Below, one piece after another: positions 55,151 through 64,000 of a stretch of 64,000 nt of DNA. Positions within the stretch are counted from its first letter, which is position 1; every line of letters begins with the position of its first letter. Both the position numbers and the translations under genes were made by a program. This stretch comes from Psococerastis gibbosa (Eukaryota; Arthropoda; Insecta; Psocodea; Psocidae), in NCBI GenBank assembly GCA_963971405.1, contig OZ020491.1:18222855-18286854 (forward strand), read 5' to 3'. Below the pieces are notes generated by a model. The model had not been told where the DNA came from, ran no database searches, and was given only the letters and a program-made list of their open reading frames with translations.

Positions 55151-55798
55151 ATCAGCCATGATTCTACTACTTCATTCTCAACGGCGTGTCGTGTCTTGAC
55201 GTTTTTGTCGTTTCTATCCGGTCCCCCGCCTCCCCTCAACTAGAACTCATCCCCCTCCTGATTGCGAGCATTCAATTTAAAAAGTCGGGACGACAATCTC
55301 TTATTACGGTAATAAAATTGTTTAATACTCCTCATTTTGCAACGCATCCTTCCGTGTTACATGATCTCTTTTCGCTTCTCAATGTAGGAAAACAATCCCG
55401 GGTTTTTATTGTATCCGTCATCCGTCCCCCCCCCCCCCCCTTAGAATTGTACTTAGATGCATGTCCTCGGATTTACTGTTGTATATATTTCTAAAGTTAT
55501 ATTGCTCAACCGTACGAGGCAATTCATCTTCACTTAGGGTACATGCATCTTTTACGTTTTAACTTCGTAAGCTCCCATGGGGATTGGGGTAGTACACCCA
55601 GCGGAGAAATGTACCCAGCGGTACAATTTGGCACCGCACGTAGCATTGGGAATGAATGCAAAACGAAAGCCAAAGTGCCGGTCAGTATTTTCGAATTACA
55701 TCCCTACCTTTATAAGGAAAGAATCTATTGCATAATTTTGTTTATTATATGGGAATGAATTTAAAATATATCTTACTTAAGGTTATACAGTGCAGTTT
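55151..55798. other. Noncoding, one C run
   Basis: A C run is at about 55427-55440. The small frames at 55186-55494 and 55543-55758 show no family features. Confidence 0.35.
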
Positions 55799-55935
55799 GT
55801 CAGGCATGTAGAGTATTGGTATGGACTCTGACATTCACCCGAAAGGTTGTTGGTTCGAGTCATTTTGCTACCTTATCTGACCATGCTTCGGAAGGCATGT
55901 AAATCAGTTAGTCCTGGGTCTTCCTAGTTGTGCTT
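55799..55935 (+). repeat. tRNA-derived SINE, copy 4 (3' truncated)
   Basis: The head GTCAGGCATGTAGAGTATTG, the B-box-like GGTTCGAGTC and the body ATGCTTCGGAAGGCATGTAA match the family; the end after CTTCCTAGTTG is lost. Confidence 0.75.
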
Positions 55936-56042
55936 TAAATAGCTCGAAATCTAAACTTTTTATATTGCAGTGCAATGTAAGTATCGATACCTACTTAATT
56001 TAAGATAATATAATTACAAAGGCTTTCACGGTCGGAATTACG

Positions 56043-56228
56043 TGATGAAGCAGCAGAATCCGGGATGATAGCCCGTGGTCTGTAACTGAGCTGCAGAGCC
56101 AACGAGATACAATCTTATAAGTCTACGCGGTTCCACTGAAGATGTCGACCGCAGATGTTGACGAAACGTTTGGAAGTACGCTTTTAGAACGACCGCGCCT
56201 ATCATCCTGGATTCTTCAGCTTCGTCAA
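56043..56228. repeat. Short element with ~26 bp inverted ends and a GAAACGT hairpin
   Basis: GATGAAGCAGCAGAATCC on the left is mirrored by GGATTCTTCAGCTTCGTC on the right. Inside, CTGAAGA (56136-56142), a stem GTCGAC/GTTGAC and GAAAC (56163-56167) follow one another. Such CTGAAGA-stem-GAAACG strings are frequent in animal retroelement ends. Confidence 0.45.
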
Positions 56229-56679
56229 TTAATTAAGGTAACTCTAATTGCGTATCTTGAACGCGCCCCTCCTCGTAAAGTTTTGAGGACTTAGCAATCA
56301 GCATATAAATATGCGTGCGTAACCTTGTTGCAGTGGGTTAGAGAAGTTCGGGGGTTTGCGAGTTACGACTTCCGGCTATTAAGATTACATGATAATTGTA
56401 TGAGTTCCGCGTTATGTACTTAAAAGTTTCATGTGACACTATTATTTTTGACGTGACAGTTCTTGAGGCTAAATAGTTAGAAACTCCAGGTATGTTTCAG
56501 GTGCTATAAATAGAGTAACAACACCGAATAGGTAGTAGCAAGGAAAATGTTTAAGAAAACCTTAATTTTGGAAGATGGAAGATGCGGAAGATATCTTGGA
56601 TAATCCGAGCCCCAATGCATCTCATACCATAGTCTACCATTATTATTTTGTAGTATTACATTATTGATCTGCCAACGGC
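56229..56679. other. Noncoding, nothing recognised
   Basis: No gene or repeat was supported here. Confidence 0.35.
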
Positions 56680-56890
56680 CTTACCATGTTGAATCCATTA
56701 GAGCAGAGCATGCATGTTTCAAGCTGCGGCAAACTTGGTAGCGTTGGCAGGGGAACATGGTGGGATGATACCGCGCTAAGACTATACCAGTTACGTGCGC
56801 GTCGAGTCCTGGTCACCTGCGATTTAATCTTCTGACTTTACCATGTGGTTCGGACTCCACTATAATCAGGAGGTCTACCCTGTCAGTCAA
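56680..56890 (+). repeat. Retroposon family Y, copy 3 (diverged, opposite orientation)
   Basis: The reverse complement follows the copies at 18850 and 27648 (GACCTCCTGATTATAGTGGA, GGTGACCAGGAC, ACCATGTTCCC, GATTCAAC), with many changes. Confidence 0.55.
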
Positions 56891-57420
56891 CTCCCCTTTT
56901 CCCTGAAGTGAAAAAGTCTGCCCTTAGGGTGCCTCAAGTTAACAGACTCACTCCCCCCGCCAGGCTGGCAGGGTTGTTTAAAGCAGAAATGCTGAAAGCA
57001 GGCGTTAGAAACATCAACAACATTATTGATCTCCCCTTTCTATCCTATGCAAGTTTCCCATCGATCAACTCTGTGCTTTCAGATAGGAAACCCCATAGAC
57101 AGCCAATATTTAACTATGGAACTATTGAAGTATTTGGAAAGTATATGTTCGGGTTTACTAGTACCGAGTTCTTGTATGATAATTGGGAAGACAGTTGAAA
57201 AGTAAATCCTGCACTGGGCTGCACATATTGAAGAATACAACAAAATGCCGTCAATTGATGAGATATTCATAGAAACGAAACTTCAAGAATGTCTGTAGAT
57301 AGATGCATACTGTACTGAGTTTGACAGTATGAAATGATATATTCAAACTTCGAACGCGGCTTTCCTAAAATTGAGTATATTTTCCACCCCCAAGTCATAC
57401 AACATCGTCAAACCGGTTAC
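56891..57420. other. Noncoding, short open frame without recognisable family
   Basis: The 96-codon frame at 56908-57198 has no motif that I recognise, and no splice or promoter context supports it. Confidence 0.3.
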
Positions 57421-58137
57421 CCAGACCGAAGTTGACTTATTATACGCGATCGTATATCGTAACTTAGGGCGGATTCTATAATATGCTCCTTGCTCCTTAC
57501 ATCGTTATATTGTTCACTCTATGTACACAACTGCTGATATTCTTCACTGTAGCTGCCTTATATCGATGTCGATCCATGTTTTATGGTTAGCTATTACGCA
57601 GTTTTTATTCAATTTTTCACAATTTTGGCCAAACTTGTGGTATGTTCCTTACTCAAAATCCAGACCGAAGTTGACTTATTATACGCGATCGTATATCGTA
57701 ACTTAGGGCGGATTCTACAATATGCTCCTTGCTCCTTACATCGTTATATTGTTCACTCTATGTACACAACTGCTGATATTCTTCACTGTAACTGCCTTAT
57801 ATCGATGTCGATCCATGTTTTATGGTTAGCTATTACGCAGTTTTTATTCAATTTTTCACAATTTTGGCCAAACTTGTGGTATGTTCCTTACTCAAAATCC
57901 AGACCGAAGTTGACTTATTATACGCGATCGTATATCGTAACTTAGGGCGGATTCTACAATATGCTCCTTGCTCCTTACATCGTTATATTGTTCACTCTAT
58001 GTACACAACTGCTGATATTCTTCGCTGAAACTGCCTTATATCGAGGTCGATCCATGTTTTATGGTTAGCTATTACGCAGTTTTTATTCAATTTTTCACAA
58101 TTTTGACCAAACTTGTGGTATGTTCCTTACTCAAAAC
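57421..58137. repeat. Tandem repeat, 3 x 239 bp
   Basis: Units start at CCAGACCGAAGTTGACTTAT at 57421, 57660 and 57899, exactly 239 bp apart, and the third ends near 58137. The copies differ at only a few positions, most in the third unit. Open frames at 57521-57945 arise from the repeat and are not genes. Confidence 0.9.
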
Positions 58138-59105
58138 TATTATTTTATTTTTGACGATATTAAATGGTTTTCAAGGCATAGTTTTGTCATTATTTTTCCA
58201 ATGTATATAAATAAATACACTGGCTTTGTTCAAAATTATAGTGTTATAGGGATGTTGATTAAGGCCGATTCGACGAATTTTAGTGAGCTTTATTGGGGAA
58301 TGAGGCCTCCATATGGTGAACAGTATGGACTATGGAGTCCTTTATATTAGAAGTGTTGTAGAATCAGCTCCTATTATTATGTAAGTTATCGGCGATATCG
58401 ATCTATGTATAATGTAGTTGCTAATGGAATATATGCACATAATAAGGCAGCTTAGCAAGTTCAGAAATCAGCATGCAACTCTAGTGTTCAAAAATATGTA
58501 TCGCGTGAAAATGCCTTTTGAGCGAAAAAAAAACGCTAAAATGAATACATTACAGGCAACATTTTTTTATGTTAAGGCGGGGTTGAGAGTCAGTATATCT
58601 TATGTAGTGCATTTTAAAGTCATTCAATACATCGTTAACCTACATTGATACGTTTGCACATCGGATCCTAACGACTCCCTCCACGGATAAAACTATATTG
58701 GGAAATCCATCGCCATAAAGGAAAGATTGGTGGGGTGGGGGGGGGGGGGGGGGGAAGATGCAATTGAAGAATGTCATGGAAAAGGGATGAAACCCGTGAG
58801 CAAAAAGGATGAAAACTAGTCTGAGAGCTGCTACCTCACCATTTATGACTGCTTTCAGTCGTGATTTACAGTAAGTATGCTTGAAGTTTGTGAGTAAGAG
58901 AAGACAATAAAAATGAAACAAAGTATTATATAAAATCATCCAATACCCTATGTGACTTCTTTGGAGGATTGGTTTCAGCGCTCATGCAACTATCACCTTA
59001 CACCTTTCATTGTTTTATTGTTTTCCTATTATAAGGAAAGCTTTGCGATGGATGCTTGCTGTTAATTGATTTCGTTGCGCTACTTAGAGGTTCACTCCGA
59101 TTAGC
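58138..59105. other. Noncoding with a G run
   Basis: A G run of about 18 lies at 58736-58754. No gene was supported. Confidence 0.35.
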
Positions 59106-60086
59106 AGTCCAATCATGATGGTGATTTAGGATTATTATAATACCGGGGTTAATTCTTTATTGGCGCAGTAGTAAGGTGTCACGTGGTTGTGTTACAATAT
59201 GCGCGGGAAATTCAAATGAATATATTATTAGAATACAAGAGAATGTTTGAATTATATAATAATAGAAGGAAATACTAAAAAACATTCAAATGTAATAATA
59301 GAATTTTGAAATATAATAAGAATTTTAATACATATGTCTGTATCTAGGCCTATATGGGAGAAAAAATTAAAAACTCAGGCTGCAGCCAGATCACGGCCAT
59401 TCAGGATTATTATAATACCGAGGTTTATTAAATTGTTTTAAACAAAATAATGAGTGCAAAATGCGCGGGAAATTCAAGTTGATAAATTAATATTCTTGAT
59501 GAGTATTCATTTTTTTCTCTCTTAGATGTAGGCCTAGGTCTAGGCATCTACGCATCAATTAAAATTCTTATTATATTTCAAAATTCTACCTGTACATTTG
59601 AATGTTTATTTCTTCTTCTTCTTCTTCTTCTTCTTCTACTTCCCCCTTAGTGCCGCGTGTGCAGCGTGAGGGGGGGGGGTCGCCTCGAACCCATTTCCTG
59701 AACTCGCCCTTTCGGACGTTAACACTTTGAGCTCGGCCATTGTTTTCCCTCTTGCTCTGGCGAGTTGTTCAATCCTTTCCTCAAGAGTTGTCCTCGGTCT
59801 GCCGATGGGTCTTCTTCCTTGCGGCCATGCTTCCGCCAACCTCCAGGTGATCCTGTTCTCGTCCATCCTTTGGACGTGGCCGAACCATTGTAACTGCTGA
59901 ATGTTTATTTCTTTAAATTATTAAACAATGAAACAATTCTCTTTTATTCTAATAGTTCATTAAAATTTGATATTCCCGCGTATATTTTGACACAGTCACG
60001 TGAAAATTTAATTACTACTGCGGTATATTAAAAAATAAACCCGGTATTATAATAATGATCCTAAAATCGCCATGATCGGGCTGCTG
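59106..60086. mobile_element. Inverted-repeat element (~1 kb) carrying a LINE insertion
   Basis: The left CAGTCCAATCATGATGG and TTAGGATTATTATAATACCG are mirrored on the right by CGGTATTATAATAATGATCC and CGCCATGATCGGGCTGCTG, about 60 bp in all with mismatches. An extra copy of the inner motif is near 59403. Without the LINE and its duplication the element is about 680 bp. No transposase was seen. Confidence 0.65.
59615..59897 (-). mobile_element. 5'-truncated LINE insertion with a 16 bp target duplication
   Basis: TGAATGTTTATTTCTT occurs at 59599-59614 and again at 59898-59913. Between them the minus strand encodes MDENRITWRLAEAWPQGRRP, then GRPRTTLEERIEQLARARGK and MAELKVL, a LINE ORF2 tail. 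It ends in a run of GAA/AAG repeats on the duplication side. This is the classic product of target-primed reverse transcription. The same family gives 60460-60799 and 41387/55104. Confidence 0.88.
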
Positions 60087-60459
60087 CTTATTTTACTCTC
60101 ATCGCTCTACAACAATTCAAGATCCTAACACAACCATAGCTGGCTTTCGGTCTTGAATAAGAATAGCTATCAGAAAAGCAGGGCTCCATACAGAGTAAGG
60201 AGATAAAATATTTACGATGGTGCGCTCAAAGTGTCGGATGTTGATCGAAAGATGATTCTAGTTTTGGTTTACGAGAGGCATTCTTTATCGCTGCTATTTC
60301 AAAATTCAAACCCAATAGTTTGGCCAATGGAGAAAATGGGTTCGGCAATTTATTGTTTTGTAACGACTTTTTTTCAGTTATCATGTTAACTTGTTTTTTT
60401 CTTTTTAATTGAGGAGTGAATAGGGGCTTCATTATTTTTTAGACTCACTAGATTTTGAT

Positions 60460-60799
60460 CCGCGACCTGATTGCTGGTCAAATAAGGTGGGACCGAATCC
60501 GAGATGACCGCATCAGACGTGGATTGAAGAACAAGCAGCTGCAACGGTTTGGCAGCGTCCAAAGAATAGACCAGAATAGGACCACCCGGAGATTGGCGGT
60601 AGCTAGGCCACAAGGTAGAAGACCCATCGGCAGACCGAGGACAACCCTCGAGGAACAACAGTTAAACAACTCGCCGAAGCAAGAGGAAAAACAATGGCCG
60701 AGCTCAAGGTGCTAGCGTCCGACCGCGTCAAGTACAAGAAATGGGTCCGAGGCGACCCCCTCACTGAGAGGGAAGAGGAAGAAGAAGAAGACAAGATAT
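60460..60799 (+). mobile_element. 5'-truncated LINE insertion, second copy
   Basis: The translation NKQLQRFGSVQRIDQN, GRRPIGRPRTTLEE and KYKKWVRGDPLT follows the copy at 59615-59897, with at least one frameshift after LEE. It ends in AAG repeats. GATTTTGAT at 60451-60459 and 60800-60808 is a possible target duplication. Confidence 0.75.
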
Positions 60800-60989
60800 G
60801 ATTTTGATTCATGTAAACAGACAGGAGAACTCAAAAGCTGAAAGATACCAAGAGCTGAAGAGGAAGGCGCAGGATTGAGAGAGCTGTAAGGTGAAATGCA
60901 GAGAGTTGCTGTCAACAAATTGTTGAGATTAGGACCTCTGAAGAAGGCCTGGCTTCCATATTTTAACTAATCAACAGTGTTCCTTAATT

Positions 60990-61210
60990 TTATTCATCTT
61001 CCTCTTTTTCGTCTTTTTCTTCTTCTTCAGCCAATGCTCGTCCTTGGCTGGTAGGCCATTTGGCGCCGTGCCGCATAATAGAACTGGACCATTCCCTCAG
61101 CTTTGTCGTAGTTCGGTGTTCTACCTCCATTCCATTGCAGCTGCAAAGGTGATCAGTGTTTCCTTCTCCTTTAAAGCAGGGACCATCCATCCATCCAAGC
61201 AGATACATCT
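60990..61210 (-). pseudogene. LINE-like C-terminal fragment
   Basis: The minus-strand frame reads DHLCSCNGMEVEHRTTTKLR, then EWSSSIMRHGAKWPTSQG and an acidic E/K/D tail. The CxC...EH motif resembles the region after LINE RT domains, where it is usually C..C......H. The assignment is tentative. Confidence 0.4.
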
Positions 61211-61597
61211 ATCAGCTCGTACTCCATCAATTAGTTGCGCAATAAATCCTGTATGCGTGCTTTATTGAAGTAGTGGTTTGGTCTGATACCTAAAAACAAC
61301 TCCACTTCTTATAACATTATTTCCTGACTTGAAGACATTTTTCCACATTTTTTTCGCTATGTCATATTATGGAATCTAGTAAACAGGCAACATGTTTATC
61401 AGATTGCGGGGATTTCTCACGCCAACACCCTCCACGCGTCGTATCGACCGGAATATTTTTCTACCCGTCAGTTTTGTGATAAATCAAATTTCCCGCGTGC
61501 TCTATCAGTTAGTTGACCTATCTATAGTACAAGCTGCCAGCCTCCTCCTACAAGCTCTTTCCCTGCTAGTGGTGGGTGATGTTTTCTATGGCTCATA
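61211..61597. other. Noncoding, nothing recognised
   Basis: No gene or repeat could be supported. Confidence 0.3.
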
Positions 61598-62042
61598 TTC
61601 CACCAACGTCAATAGTGATAGTAAATGTAGTATTGACAGAAATTTCAATTTTACTCTATGCCATAGTTAAAATTGATCAATGATCATAGAGTAAAATCAC
61701 GCCCTGCAAACAATAACAAACTAAAATGGCGTCATGGAATATGTTAAGTACAAACATTTTAATATATTCTTTATAAAACAGTTTTCATCCATTAAACAGA
61801 TCGGTGAAGGTCGATCTTACTTCGGATCTCCTATACTATTCTTAGGTTTTATTAAAAATAATAAGTGTACGAAGAAAACAAATACAAACAAAATTTCAAA
61901 AAAGAAATGCAAACAAATTTCCAAAATTTGTCATTAGAAGAAAAGTGATCAATAGTTGAAAGCCAGTGGAATGCCGTGTATCAACGAAAAATTCAAATTT
62001 CCGTCAATACTACATTTACTATCACTATTGATGTAGGTGGAA
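61598..62042. mobile_element. MITE, 445 bp, TA target duplication
   Basis: The left TTCCACCAACGTCAATAGTG and right CACTATTGATGTAGGTGGAA are inverted, with ~52 bp of matching arms (GATAGTAAATGTAGTATTGA). TA lies on both sides (61596-61597 and 62043-62044). The TA duplication and ~50 bp arms fit Tc1/mariner-type MITEs. An old relative is at 30595-30990. Confidence 0.75.
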
Positions 62043-64000
62043 TAAGCGCCTATGCAATGATGCTTTTATGCTACTGGTCGGATTCATTGTGGACATGGTG
62101 TGGAAATTGCCATGGCAGCTCGCTATTGAAGGCAAATGAGGCAGTGTTTGTCGAAGAGTATGTAAGTAGAGGATTTAGCGAACTCTGTACTTTCGGGGTT
62201 GTGGTCCTGTCGTTAGCGAGGCCCCCGGATAGACATTGATCGTAGGTTCAAATTTCGCCAAGTCCAATTTTTTTTATAATTATTTTCTAATTTCAGTTAT
62301 AGCGATGCCTCTTCAACATTAGTTCGTTTAATGTCAGTATTATATGCCATATAATGCTTCATTAGCTTCAATATATTGAATGAGGCAGTGCCCCACCTAA
62401 TTTTCGAATAAATTAGATTGAAGAAGTTTGTGCTTTGAATTTAAAAAAATGTAAGCTAATAACTTCAACTAAAGGGTTTTTATGACCTTTTTATGACCTT
62501 TGCGAAATGCGCTAATAATTATATAGCCTAAATGTTACCAATCACCCTGGAGGTACTATACTACTTACACAATAATATTAAAACGACCTATGCTATGTAC
62601 GATATGACCCTCGTACTTTATTTATCTTTATATACATTCTCTTCCAGAAAGAATTTTTTACCTTGACTTATAAAATATTCATGATGCAAATTATTCACAA
62701 GATTAATGTCAAAATGAGATTTCAAAATAAGTTCTTCAAATCTCTAAGGATTACAGCGTTAAAATTGTATAAGTTTTGTAAAATTGTGTATAGCCGCTCG
62801 GAAATGAAAAAAAAAACACGGCAAAGTGATTAAAGCATGCAGACTTGTTGTTAAAATCATAGACACGAAAATATAAAATTATTCAAAGCCCAATCAAGAT
62901 TCAAAACTTTTCAAAACTTATTCACGCCTCATCATAACCGGTGAAAAGTTGAGCGGCAAAACGAAGCGAAAATTATAATGGTGCAAGCACTGCTTTTTGC
63001 TGAAGTACTTGATATAAACTAATCATATTGCAACTTCAGGATCAATGTCAGAAAGGCACGCGAGAATTTTAGTAATATGCTGTGATATGCAATAATTTTC
63101 CTGGATTTGCGTGTGTGAGTAGGCACCCATATGAGTAATTTATTGTCGGAGAGAAAATTAATAAATTGCCTCTGTTTTTCCTATTTTGACCTTGGAAGTA
63201 CAAGCTGACTATGATATTAGGTTATTAGCCATATTATTTGGCGAGTTTTTGCCAGCAGCATGCATAGTCGTTTGGGTGGTTAAACTGAAACGACAGTGTT
63301 TCATTGTGAAAAAGTGAAAGAGACTGAAACACGCAAATAAAAATGCAAATTGCTTAGGCTTCTATTGTAATAATAAAATTATGTGAACTCCGGTCGGCTG
63401 GGTCATGTACCAAAGTTCCTGCAATGCACCATTAAGGGGATTTGTTGGCATAGAGTGCTTCTGTGGATCTACATGCATTTAACACTTGTCTTTCTTTCTC
63501 TAATTCTCTTAATTTATTTCTCTATTTATTTATCTATTTATTCTCTAATTTATTTATTTATTTATTTAATTCTCCTGCCTGTAGAGGTTTAAGTAGGTAT
63601 TCTGTACCTTTGATTGTTGTTATCGTATAAGTTATTTTGTATAATATTGAAATAACCTATAAAGCAAGGTTTCGCATTGAAGTACTATAGATCACCAACA
63701 TTGACAATTGAAAAAATTCAATTGCTGAGCGGACAGTACGTGTACAGGCCAGGCATACGACGCGATAAATAATTAACTAATGTTAGAAGGTTGACGCCAT
63801 AAAAAGTCGAAAAAATTGAAATTTTCACCACTTGAAAGACGTTTTTATCGGAAAAACGTAAAAAAAGGGGGATATAGAGGCTGTTAATATCTATCTTCAA
63901 TATTTGTGACAGTTTTCCCTCTAGATATAAAGTCTTTGTTCATCCATCATATTGCAATGTGACACGTCCCATCGTCACCTTGTTCCTCCACTCAAGGAGA
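62043..64000. other. Noncoding flank with an (ATTT)n microsatellite
   Basis: The simple repeat is at about 63510-63570. The remaining sequence is A+T-rich without a recognisable gene. Small frames (61976-62239, 63383-63592, 63718-63900) overlap repeats or show no features. Confidence 0.4.

Noticed and set aside
57521-57945. 61- to 120-codon frames, similar in sequence
   Set aside because: They come from the 239 bp tandem repeat; the period is not a multiple of three and there is no protein family signal.
60226-60432. Small lysine-rich minus-strand frame before a LINE tail
   Set aside because: No family features, splice sites or promoter; it is in A+T-rich sequence where such frames occur by chance.
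62205-62275. Possible tRNA or tRNA-like head (AGGTTCAAATTTCG before a T run)
   Set aside because: The B-box-like motif is imperfect and no acceptor-stem pairing or convincing A box was found.

Overview
The window looks like a transposon-packed stretch of an arthropod, probably insect, nuclear genome. The grounds are a spliced exon of a myosuppressin/FMRFamide-type G-protein-coupled receptor (GPCR), Copia and Gypsy LTR elements of insect type, several LINE tails, tRNA-derived SINEs and many MITE families. An affinity to hemipterans is only an impression from the style of the repeats. No bacterial-type operon, CRISPR array, rRNA or intact tRNA gene was seen.

Layout. At 1-5.5 kb lies a Gypsy-type LTR element on the minus strand, cut by the window edge inside its integrase; gag and pol are separate frames. 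From 5.5 to 38 kb there is no recognisable host gene, only layered repeats. These include a 1.6 kb inverted-repeat element with an internal array of ~190 bp units, five copies of an ~0.8-1 kb family built like a non-autonomous Helentron (DINE-1/HINE type), and hAT-like MITEs with 8 bp target duplications, several with long G runs. A MITE with a TWA duplication, SINEs, short retroposons and eroded LINE tails complete this part. The only host coding sequence supported is at 39,000-40,016 (+): one exon from TM1 to the stop codon of a dromyosuppressin-receptor-like GPCR. Its upstream exon or exons were not found, and a MITE-like element ends 77 bp before the splice acceptor.

From 41.4 to 55.15 kb is a four-level nest. 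A LINE 3' tail was entered by a palindromic MITE (target duplication TAA). The MITE was entered by a complete Gypsy element (duplication ATCA, 916 bp LTRs). The 5' LTR of that Gypsy was entered by a complete Copia element (duplication GTATT, 257 bp LTRs). Both LTR pairs are identical by eye and both polyproteins are open, so both insertions look very young. The Gypsy element has an intact gag-pol frame and a tRNA-Lys-like primer site. The Copia element has the internal initiator-Met-tRNA primer site known from Drosophila copia.

From 55 to 64 kb there are more repeats: a SINE, a 3 x 239 bp tandem repeat, an inverted-repeat element holding a 5'-truncated LINE with a 16 bp target duplication, a second LINE tail, and a 445 bp MITE with a TA duplication.

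The mobile elements act independently of the receptor gene, but some lie in its presumed intron and immediate 3' flank and could affect its splicing or polyadenylation. All alignments were made by eye, so boundaries of degenerate repeats are approximate.
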